Assembly (NCBI GenBank): GCA_964392465.1
Contig: CAYMPC010000014.1
Location: 1-24,139, forward strand
Reading direction: 5' to 3'
Length of the DNA: 24,139 bases
Origin: JAAXVZ01 sp964392465
GTDB taxonomy: Archaea; Nanobdellota; Nanobdellia; Woesearchaeales; GW2011-AR15
Shown piece after piece: positions 7,691 through 13,713 of the stretch. Both the position numbers and the translations under genes were made by a program. Below the pieces are notes generated by a model. It was given only the letters and a program-made list of their open reading frames with translations, did no database searches and was not told where the DNA came from. Each line of letters starts with the position of its first letter. Positions within the stretch are counted from its first letter, which is position 1.

Positions 7691-8401
7691 TTAATAGAAA
7701 AAGCTTATTATTTTCTCAAAAAAACTTTTTTTCCTGTTGCTATCGTTTATCAGCTTTATTCCTGGGAACTGTTTCTCAAGTTCTCTTGCAAGCTCCATAT
7801 CTCTGTCTTTTTTATGTCGAACAGTGCTTTTATTATCTAAGGGGAGGCTATTTGTAAGAATCTCTTCTGTATTGAACTCATCTCTATCTTTTTTTTCATC
7901 ATTTGTAAAAGGAAGTAATGGAAGAAATGTTGATGTTGGAGGATTAACTATTTTTGTTATGCTAGTTATCCCTTCTATCCCCTTAAATTCTGCATTAGAT
8001 AGTGTTTCAAATTTATGATGTTCAGGAGTATAATTTAAGTTTATTATACTTGATATCTCTTTGTATACATTATTTACAAGATATTTGTTCAACTGTTCTT
8101 TATCCTTGTTAAAAGCAAGCCATAGCTCAGCATATTTGATTTTATTATCTAATACTTTAATTGCCTCTTTACTTGAAGTTGTTTTTTTCAGATGCGCTGC
8201 TAACTCATTATCTTCAAAAACCCCTCTTATCCAGTTAGAGAAATGATTTTCTCTTTCATTGACAAATTCATTATAAAATTCTTGCCCTCTCTCTGCAAGA
8301 GCTGTCCTCAATTCAGTAAGGCTTTTTAATTCTCCAAATCTCGTTTTAAAGGATTTGTCATAAGGAACCTCAGAAATTATTTTTTTAAATCTGTCTAACA
8401 T
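7691..8401 (-). CDS. DUF5752-like protein of unknown function
   Basis: 236 aa. The N-terminal ~90 residues (FGELKSLTELRTALAERG, then FSNWIRGVFEDNELAAHL) resemble the small archaeal DUF5752 domain: a start-of-helix SLxEL motif, a FxxW motif and a GD/ED-x-LA motif. I place it there from memory of the pattern, with moderate confidence. The remainder is charged with no obvious domain and ends in a basic-aromatic tail (KKSFFEKIISFFY). There is no signal peptide. The ATG is preceded by AAAGGTGG, and a TATA-like ATAAATTTAATA lies at 8435-8446. An imperfect palindrome sits between these (see findings). Upstream partner of truD. Confidence 0.75.
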   Translation of the reverse strand: MLDRFKKIISEVPYDKSFKTRFGELKSLTELRTALAERGQEFYNEFVNERENHFSNWIRGVFEDNELAAHLKKTTSSKEAIKVLDNKIKYAELWLAFNKDKEQLNKYLVNNVYKEISSIINLNYTPEHHKFETLSNAEFKGIEGITSITKIVNPPTSTFLPLLPFTNDEKKDRDEFNTEEILTNSLPLDNKSTVRHKKDRDMELARELEKQFPGIKLINDSNRKKSFFEKIISFFY

Positions 8402-8420
8402 TTTTCCACCTTTAAATGTT

Positions 8421-8436
8421 TAAGAACATGTCCTTA
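8421..8436 (-). promoter_or_regulatory. Imperfect 16-bp palindrome between TATA and start of the DUF5752-like gene
   Basis: TAAGAACATGTCCTTA matches its own reverse complement at 14 of 16 positions. It lies just downstream (minus strand) of the TATA-like element 8435-8446 and upstream of the ribosome site 8406-8413, a position suited to a repressor operator. This is an inference from one site only. Confidence 0.3.
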
Positions 8437-8493
8437 TTAAATTTATCGATATTAAAATTATAATAAAATATCTCATACTAACAATAAAGTAAT

Positions 8494-8501
8494 ATTTATA
8501 T
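8494..8501 (+). promoter_or_regulatory. TATA box of the HTH-PIN-methyltransferase operon
   Basis: TTTATATA is centred about 27 bp before the ATG at 8525. No Shine-Dalgarno sequence precedes that ATG, so the transcript is probably leaderless. Confidence 0.55.
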
Positions 8502-8524
8502 ACAAAAAGCCTTTTAAGAAAAAC

Positions 8525-9070
8525 ATGAATCCAATTGTAAAAAAGGATATTCTTAATGTGTTTCATGAAGCTATTGAAATAATAAAAAAAGGAGAACTGT
8601 TTAAATTAAGGGAGCTAAGTGATCATGTTATTCATAATGCTTCTGTTTTTCAGGATAAAGATTCTATCACTGTTGCTGTAACCATATATGCGCTCTCAAA
8701 GATTTACAAATACTCAAAAGATATAGATAAATTTTTACTCCCCCACCTTAACAATGCAACAAGATTTTTGGAGCAGGGAGAAATTAATAGATATGAAGAT
8801 GAGATGAAACATATAATAAAAGATATATCTGAAAGAGATGATAAAACTAGTTTTTATGTTGAAGAAGTTTTAGAGAGGGCACAAATAAAAAAAGCCTCCA
8901 GAATTTTCGAGCATGGCATTTCTATGGGTCAGGTTGCTGATGCATTAGGAGTTTCGATCTGGGACCTTATGGATTATGTCGGAAAAACAAAGATAATAGA
9001 TAATTTTCAGTATAAAACAAATGTTTCAAAAAAATTAAAATTTACAAGAGGGTTATTCAATCTAAAATAA
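8525..9070 (+). CDS. Archaeal HTH protein paired with a PIN domain gene
   Basis: 181 aa, cytoplasmic. Residues 1-120 are a helical domain of unknown family containing LRELSDHVIHNASVFQD. Residues about 121-155 form a helix-turn-helix-like segment (RIFEHGISMGQVADALGVSI, then WDLMDYV) that resembles the C-terminal part of UPF0175-type antitoxins. The stop is 2 nt before the ATG of the PIN protein. That pairing and order (DNA-binding partner first, PIN second) match VapBC-like arrangements, although this protein is longer than a usual antitoxin. It could instead belong to a housekeeping archaeal HTH/PIN pair. The start is set by a TATA box 27 bp upstream. Confidence 0.75.
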   Translation: MNPIVKKDILNVFHEAIEIIKKGELFKLRELSDHVIHNASVFQDKDSITVAVTIYALSKIYKYSKDIDKFLLPHLNNATRFLEQGEINRYEDEMKHIIKDISERDDKTSFYVEEVLERAQIKKASRIFEHGISMGQVADALGVSIWDLMDYVGKTKIIDNFQYKTNVSKKLKFTRGLFNLK

Positions 9071-9072
9071 AA

Positions 9073-9762
9073 ATGAAATGCTTGGTTTTTGACACTGGAC
9101 CTTTGATAAGCTTAGCATTAAATAATCTGCTCTGGATTTTGAGGCCTCTAAAAGAAAAATACGGAGGAGAATTTTATATTCCAGGTTCTGTAAAAAAAGA
9201 ATGCGTTGAAAAACCATTGCAAAGCAAAAAATTCAAATTTGAGGCATTACAAATACTTAAACTTATTGAAGACGGAACAATAAAAATATATGATGAAGAA
9301 AAGACAAAGACAGAGGCTCTTTATTTATTAGAGAATGCAAATAGTATTTTCAAAGTGCATGACAATTATGTTAAAATAGTACAATTTGCTGAGATAGAAA
9401 CAATTTCTGTTGCAAAAGCATTGGGCGCAGAAGCTATTGTGATTGATGAATTTACTACAAGAACTTTATTAGAGGATCCTTTTTCTGTGCATGAAAGACT
9501 GGAAAGAAAATTACACCTTAATGTTGATGCTGACAAAAACAACATAAAGAAATTCAGAGATGTTACCTTAGGTGTAAATGTGATAAGATCATTTGAATTA
9601 GTGATGATAGCTTATGAATTAGGATTATTCAAAGATCTTTACCTCAATATTCCTAATCCAAAAAAAACTCTTCTGGAAGGATTATTATGGGCAATTAAAT
9701 TAAATGGATGTTCTATTTCTGAGCAAGAACTAATGGAAGCTATAAAAATTGAGAAAGTTTAG
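9073..9762 (+). CDS. PIN-domain ribonuclease-like protein
   Basis: 229 aa. The PIN fold is recognised from VFDTGPLISLA with Asp7, a glutamate at the usual second site (VKKECVE, Glu43), the helix AEIETISVAKALGAE with Glu107/Glu109, and the strand AIVIDEFTTRTLLE with Asp125. These acidic residues bind Mg/Mn for RNA cleavage in the family. The C-terminal ~75 residues (LGLFKDLYLN, LLWAIKLNGCSISEQE) form an extra helical part beyond a minimal VapC of ~130 aa. It is probably co-translated with the HTH gene 2 nt upstream; the methyltransferase ATG follows 1 nt after its TAG. Toxin or RNA-processing enzyme cannot be decided from sequence alone. Confidence 0.85.
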   Translation: MKCLVFDTGPLISLALNNLLWILRPLKEKYGGEFYIPGSVKKECVEKPLQSKKFKFEALQILKLIEDGTIKIYDEEKTKTEALYLLENANSIFKVHDNYVKIVQFAEIETISVAKALGAEAIVIDEFTTRTLLEDPFSVHERLERKLHLNVDADKNNIKKFRDVTLGVNVIRSFELVMIAYELGLFKDLYLNIPNPKKTLLEGLLWAIKLNGCSISEQELMEAIKIEKV

Positions 9763-9763
9763 T

Positions 9764-10621
9764 ATGGAATCCATATATCATAAAAGAATACAGGACTATT
9801 ATAAAAAAAGTTCCTGGTTGTATAAGCTTTTTTGGTATAATTCTAATTCTTTGGGATTACATCTTGGGTTTTGGGAAAAAGATACTAAAAGTAGACAAGA
9901 AGCAATACTGAACCAGAATAAAGCTATTCTTGAATTAGTTAAAATTAGGAAGGCAGATAAAATTTTAGATGCTGGCTGCGGAGTCGGAGGAACAGCAATA
10001 TATCTTGCTAAACAAACAGGGGCACATATAACCGGAATAAGTATAACTGAGGATCAGATTAAGCATGCAAAAAATAATGCTGAAAAAAACAAAGTAAGTT
10101 CTTTAACAACTTTTTTACAAATGAATTATGAAAAAACAACATTTCCTTCAAATTCATTTAATATAATTTATGGTGTTGAAAGCATATGTTACTCTTATCC
10201 AAAAATAAATTTTCTTAAAGAAGCATATAGGTTGTTAATGCCAGGAGGAAAACTAATAATTGAGGATGGATATTCTATAAGAAAGCCAAAAGATAGTAAA
10301 GAGAAAACTATTTTAGATGAATTCAAGAAAGGGTGGGCCTTGAAAGAATTGTGTCTTTTTAATGATATGACAAAATATCTTTCACTATCTGGATTCACAA
10401 AAATTAAAGAGATAGATAAAACTAAGGAAATAAAAAAATCTATTTCTTACATGTATAATTTATGGAGATTTACAATTCCTTTTTCATTTATAATATCGTT
10501 TATACCTCTTCCTTTTTTTAGAATTATAATTCAAAATAATAAATCCATAAAAGCAATAAATGAACTGTATAAGGAAGGTATACTTGGTTATTATATTCAT
10601 TACGCAGAAAAACCAAACTAG
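9764..10621 (+). CDS. Class I SAM-dependent methyltransferase (sterol/tocopherol methyltransferase-like)
   Basis: 285 aa from the ATG at 9764; a TTG at 9749 would add five residues but overlaps the PIN gene. SAM-binding motif I is ILDAGCGVGGTAIYLA (about 66-81), followed by GISITEDQIKHAKNNA and the acidic/post-motif region NSFNIIYGVESICYSYP, then AYRLLMPGGKLIIEDGY. The layout with an N-terminal YYKKSSWLYKLFW segment and a WEKDT turn resembles small-molecule methyltransferases acting on lipids or quinones. A hydrophobic stretch near residues 234-257 (FTIPFSFIISFIPLPFF) suggests membrane contact. The substrate is unknown. It is the last gene of the 8525-10621 operon. Confidence 0.85.
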   Translation: MESIYHKRIQDYYKKSSWLYKLFWYNSNSLGLHLGFWEKDTKSRQEAILNQNKAILELVKIRKADKILDAGCGVGGTAIYLAKQTGAHITGISITEDQIKHAKNNAEKNKVSSLTTFLQMNYEKTTFPSNSFNIIYGVESICYSYPKINFLKEAYRLLMPGGKLIIEDGYSIRKPKDSKEKTILDEFKKGWALKELCLFNDMTKYLSLSGFTKIKEIDKTKEIKKSISYMYNLWRFTIPFSFIISFIPLPFFRIIIQNNKSIKAINELYKEGILGYYIHYAEKPN

Positions 10622-10639
10622 TTTTCCTGTCGTGAAAAC
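10621..10639 (+). promoter_or_regulatory. Short inverted repeat ahead of the small basic protein's promoter
   Basis: GTTTTC-ctgtcgt-GAAAAC, a 6-bp stem with a 7-nt loop. It begins on the last base of the methyltransferase stop codon and ends a few bases before the TATA-like TTTATATATC at 10646-10655. It could be an operator or a weak 3'-end hairpin. The evidence is the inverted repeat and its position only. Confidence 0.3.
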
Positions 10640-10645
10640 GTAACA

Positions 10646-10755
10646 TTTATATATCTATTACCCTCTATTAATACTCGGTGGGGGAAATTATTATATTATA
10701 TGTATACTAGTGTGATGTTCTCCCAAAATAAGATATATATAAACTATAAGGAGGT
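10646..10755 (+). promoter_or_regulatory. Promoter/leader region of the 77-aa basic protein with strong ribosome site
   Basis: Three TATA-like elements lie at 10646-10655, about 10689-10700 (after a G-rich CGGTGGGGGAAA) and about 10731-10743. The Shine-Dalgarno AAGGAGGT at 10748-10755 is seven bases before the ATG and is the best match in the window. It fixes the start at 10763 instead of the in-frame ATG at 10700. A leader of roughly 40-90 nt is expected if either of the first two promoters is used. Confidence 0.6.
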
Positions 10756-10762
10756 CAAAAAA

Positions 10763-10996
10763 ATGGCTGAAAAAGTAGCAAGAGTTGGAGCTAAAAAGCA
10801 AGACGGATATCTCTACTTTGTTGACAAGCAGGGAGATATCTCTAGAGCAAAAATGTCTAGAGGCGGAAGAAAAAAAGGAAAACAAAAAGTAGAGAAAGTT
10901 GCTAAAGCAGGCGTCAGAAAAGAAAAAGGATACTTATACTTCGTTGATAAAAACGGAGATATCTCTAGAGCAAAGATGGCTAGAGGAAGAAGATAA
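10763..10996 (+). CDS. Small basic protein built of two near-identical repeats
   Basis: 77 aa, about one third Lys/Arg. It consists of two copies of a 41-residue unit (E3-V43 and E44 to the end, the second shorter) with the shared core GYLYFVDKxGDISRAKMxRG. The linker GGRKKGKQK and the C-terminus GRR are very basic. The core looks like a beta-hairpin with an aromatic face, followed by a basic helix or tail. Similar single-repeat proteins seem familiar to me from DPANN and CPR genomes, but I cannot name a family. Charge and the strong ribosome site suggest an abundant nucleic-acid-binding protein; this is inference. The stand-alone gene is followed by a T-rich terminator. Confidence 0.85.
   Translation: MAEKVARVGAKKQDGYLYFVDKQGDISRAKMSRGGRKKGKQKVEKVAKAGVRKEKGYLYFVDKNGDISRAKMARGRR
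10832..10974 (+). repeat. Direct repeat within the small basic protein gene
   Basis: GGAGATATCTCTAGAGCAAA occurs identically at 10832-10851 and 10955-10974, 123 bp (41 codons) apart. Flanking codons of the two units differ at synonymous sites. So the duplication is not brand new, or this 20-bp part is kept by selection or gene conversion. Confidence 0.75.
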
Positions 10997-10997
10997 A

Positions 10998-11024
10998 TTT
11001 CTTGTTTTTTTCTTTTATTTTTTT
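10998..11024 (+). terminator. Oligo-T terminator after the small basic protein
   Basis: Starting 1 nt after the TAA (10994-10996) is an almost uninterrupted run of T with a few C/G/A (TTTCTTGTTTTTTTCTTTTA followed by seven T). Archaeal RNA polymerase terminates at such runs without a hairpin. Confidence 0.65.
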
Positions 11025-11051
11025 AATAAATTAAGTATTTATTTATAAGAT

Positions 11052-12812
11052 TTAATTACTAATACATAAATTATATTTTGAATTTTCTTGATTATTATCA
11101 AGTGTTGGTGAAATTCCCATGTTCTGTGGATCTCCAAGACAACATTTTTCCTTTTCAAAAGAATCATCAATATAGTTACATGCTTTTATAAGGCATTCTT
11201 CTCTTTTTTCTTGGTTATCAATTTCCTCACATTTATGAGGGTATTCAAGTTCCAAATAATCATCATAACCATTTAATAAAGCATCTTCAATTAGCTTTGT
11301 TGTCACTGGATCATACTTGAACGGAGGATTTCGGTTTCCAGACATAATGGTAAATTCATCCAAAGGACTGTAAGTGTACAAAAAAGAATCCCATTCAGAA
11401 TAACCTGGAAAACATCCTATAGCCTGTTTATTAATTTTTGCCCATTTTTTGTATTCTGGAAAATCCCAAATTGGGCATGGTTCAGATAAGTAATTTTGTG
11501 AAGAGATAGGATATATGCTTGGTGAATAGTAATCATTATTTGTGTCCTGTGCTTGTTTAGGTACTGCAGAAGGAGGTATTTTCCATCCACTTGAATGCCA
11601 TGTTTTGAAAAGATGCCCTGATTCATGTAATGCTGTAAAAACAACATCTTTATCCCAGCTACCAAAGGAATATCCTTTTTTTGTATCTTCTGCATAACCG
11701 GAACAGCATGTTCCACTCATATCACAGCACCATGGTACACCTTGTCCGACTACTGCAAATTGGTGAGAGTATGAACTTGTTGCTTCTCCGCTATTATGTG
11801 CAATATCAAGAATAACTAGGTTTTCATTAAGTTCACATGTTTCCGAAACAATCGCTTTAGTTAACTCATTACTTTCAAAGCATTTTTTTGTTGAATCTTC
11901 AACAGATAATCCTGTAGTCTCATCAATTTTAAATCCCTTATTATCTGACTTCTGAAAAGTCCAAACATAAAAAATAGAATATTTATCTTTGTATGACTTA
12001 TAGGGTTCAACTTTGCTAATCCCCTCTGCAATCTTTTTAGCCCAATATTCAAATACCGGCTTTTCATATTTCTCCCATCCACATGCTGTAATAACTATAT
12101 TGAGATTAGATCCTTCTCCATAAACATGATTACATCTATTTAAAAGTGTAAAATCTCTTAAAGAACATCCTTCTTCATCAACTTCATGGTTAGTTGGTGT
12201 TCCTGGACAAGAGTCATATTTATCAGGTACACCATCTATATCCTCATCTTTTGAAGAAGAGAAACAATCTGTATCATAAGTGTAGCTATAAGTACATCCA
12301 ACGTCTATACAGAAGCCATCAATGCATTTACCCGAAAAAGGAGTTGTTGGCGCCTTTTGATTATAAGGTGGCTTATTGTCTGTTCCTCCTATTAAGTCAA
12401 CTAATTTATCAAGAAAAGATTCATCTAAACATTGAGATTCACAAGGACTACCACAAAAAGAACTTTTGTCTTCGCAACGAAATGTGTTCTCATCTATCAA
12501 ATTCCATTTATTATTATTACAAATATACATATCCTCAAATATAAAGGGTGCTGAATTAGATTCAGAACATAGATACCATTTATTATTATAGCATAAAAAT
12601 CTTGGATTTTTAGGTGTATTAACAGAATAACATTTTTCGTCATATACGCAAGTGGTTGTTTTTGGGTCGCAACATGCCGTATGTACGATTCCATCTATAA
12701 AGACACTTGATATTGGTTCTTTCCCATCTGAGCAGGTCAAATTTCCGTTTGAAAAGGAAAACTTAAGTAGGAATATAATAGTAAAGATTAATAGGTATTT
12801 AAATTTCCTCAT
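11052..12812 (-). CDS. Secreted metzincin-like metalloprotease with a TSP3-like calcium motif
   Basis: 586 aa from ATG 12810-12812, which overlaps the TGA of the upstream gene; an ATG six bases earlier is the alternative. Residues 1-22 are a signal peptide (KYLLIFTIIFLLKFSFS). The N-terminal ~180 residues are Cys-rich, with repeated LCYNNKWYLC/YICNNNKWNL-type units. A thrombospondin-3/OmpA-linker-like calcium loop, KDEDIDGVPDKYDSCPGTP, lies near 190-208. The catalytic motif HESGHLFKTWH (about 396-406) has the metzincin spacing HExxHxxxxxH, with Lys where Gly is usual. DEFTIMSGN near 490 fits the Met-turn. Many cysteines fit an oxidised, extracellular protein. It is paired with a membrane-anchored protein upstream. 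A peptidase role is supported by these motifs; the substrate is unknown. Confidence 0.82.
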   Translation of the reverse strand: MRKFKYLLIFTIIFLLKFSFSNGNLTCSDGKEPISSVFIDGIVHTACCDPKTTTCVYDEKCYSVNTPKNPRFLCYNNKWYLCSESNSAPFIFEDMYICNNNKWNLIDENTFRCEDKSSFCGSPCESQCLDESFLDKLVDLIGGTDNKPPYNQKAPTTPFSGKCIDGFCIDVGCTYSYTYDTDCFSSSKDEDIDGVPDKYDSCPGTPTNHEVDEEGCSLRDFTLLNRCNHVYGEGSNLNIVITACGWEKYEKPVFEYWAKKIAEGISKVEPYKSYKDKYSIFYVWTFQKSDNKGFKIDETTGLSVEDSTKKCFESNELTKAIVSETCELNENLVILDIAHNSGEATSSYSHQFAVVGQGVPWCCDMSGTCCSGYAEDTKKGYSFGSWDKDVVFTALHESGHLFKTWHSSGWKIPPSAVPKQAQDTNNDYYSPSIYPISSQNYLSEPCPIWDFPEYKKWAKINKQAIGCFPGYSEWDSFLYTYSPLDEFTIMSGNRNPPFKYDPVTTKLIEDALLNGYDDYLELEYPHKCEEIDNQEKREECLIKACNYIDDSFEKEKCCLGDPQNMGISPTLDNNQENSKYNLCISN

Positions 12813-13663
12813 GTACATTGCCCCATAACATTCAAGTTTCTTACAGCATAAATAATTTGGATTGCCTTTGGTTCCAAATTCTCATTAGGTTCATAATCAA
12901 ATATTTTTATTAAAGTTATATGGTTTTCTCTTTCCATCTCAAGGTCCGTACTTATAATTGTTTGATAGCCCGTAACATTATAATTCATACAGTTCTCACG
13001 AATATCATAAAAATCTGGTTGAGATTCAATAATCTCCCTCAATACAAGTTTAGCTAGTTCAAAATCCCTTTTGAGATTATATGGAAGCTTGGTTTCAAAA
13101 TATTCTATTTTTTTAACTGCATTATTTAGATTAAGATTAATTTGAAAATTAAAGTTAGCCTCAACATCTTCTTCATTGAGTTTTACATTTACATTATATT
13201 TAGTCTCATTAATGAACTCTCCTTTATCATAATTATAGAATAAGGAAAGACTATTATTTTGAGAAACCAATTGATTTACACATTCAATAGTTAACTCTTT
13301 AACATAATAAGATAATTCTTGTTCAATAGTTTCAATATTAGGAATAGACTCATTGCTTCCTAAGTACCATAAAGAGATATTTTTTCCTTGGTACTCAATA
13401 GACTCAAGAGGAGTATATTCATTTTTAATATACCCAAGATATCCTCCTCCTGAAGCTATCTTATAAATTCCATCAAGAGTTGAATCATACATGCACTTCT
13501 CAATATATTCCTTTATTTGGTTTGAATTTATTTCAAGTATTTCAATATCCCTCTCATATCCTAATTCGTTTGTTTTTGTTTTTTGAAAAAAATAGAATAC
13601 TCCTATAAAAATAAACAAAACTATACCTAGAACAAAAAAAAAAGTTATTTGGCCTTTCCGCAT
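12809..13663 (-). CDS. Membrane-anchored, pilin-like-N-terminus protein of an archaeal surface family
   Basis: 284 aa from ATG 13661-13663. An upstream ATG at 13723 would overlap the divergent herA start and lacks a promoter. The N-terminus MRKGQITFFFVLGIVLFIFI resembles a class III (type IV pilin-like) signal with a KG/Q processing-like site and one hydrophobic helix. Next comes a module with a Cys-containing helix (EKCMYDSTLDGIYKIASGGG, residues about 54-73) and a second Cys-containing helix (ELSYYVKELTIECVNQL), then a mostly beta region. The same N-terminal layout is found in the 15342-17024 protein of this window. The TGA overlaps the ATG of the metalloprotease (ATGA), so the two are translationally coupled; the protein may be an anchor or partner for the protease (inference). 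Confidence 0.78.
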   Translation of the reverse strand: MRKGQITFFFVLGIVLFIFIGVFYFFQKTKTNELGYERDIEILEINSNQIKEYIEKCMYDSTLDGIYKIASGGGYLGYIKNEYTPLESIEYQGKNISLWYLGSNESIPNIETIEQELSYYVKELTIECVNQLVSQNNSLSLFYNYDKGEFINETKYNVNVKLNEEDVEANFNFQINLNLNNAVKKIEYFETKLPYNLKRDFELAKLVLREIIESQPDFYDIRENCMNYNVTGYQTIISTDLEMERENHITLIKIFDYEPNENLEPKAIQIIYAVRNLNVMGQCT

Positions 13664-13684
13664 ATAAGGATAAATCAAAAAGGA

Positions 13685-13694
13685 ATATAAATAT
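13685..13694. promoter_or_regulatory. Probable shared bidirectional TATA box
   Basis: ATATAAATAT lies at the centre of the 50-bp gap between the divergent starts at 13663 (minus) and 13714 (plus), about 24-27 bp from each ATG. Purine-rich BRE-like flanks occur on both strands (AAAAAGGA going right, AGAAGGAT going left). Neither start has a ribosome site, so both mRNAs are probably leaderless. Confidence 0.6.
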
Positions 13695-13713
13695 CCTTCT
13701 ATTCTATAAAAAA

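Noticed and set aside
9749..9763. TTG start for the methyltransferase
   Set aside because: It would overlap the PIN gene and gains only five residues. The ATG at 9764, 1 nt after the PIN stop, fits the tight operon spacing.
10700..10762. In-frame ATG at 10700 as the start of the small basic protein
   Set aside because: The added 21 residues do not match the repeat pattern and the AAGGAGGT at 10748-10755 points to the ATG at 10763.
11417..12694. Several 60-116 codon frames on both strands within the metalloprotease gene
   Set aside because: They are shadows of the long frame, which has a signal peptide, zinc motif and Met-turn; none has its own start signals or recognisable domain.
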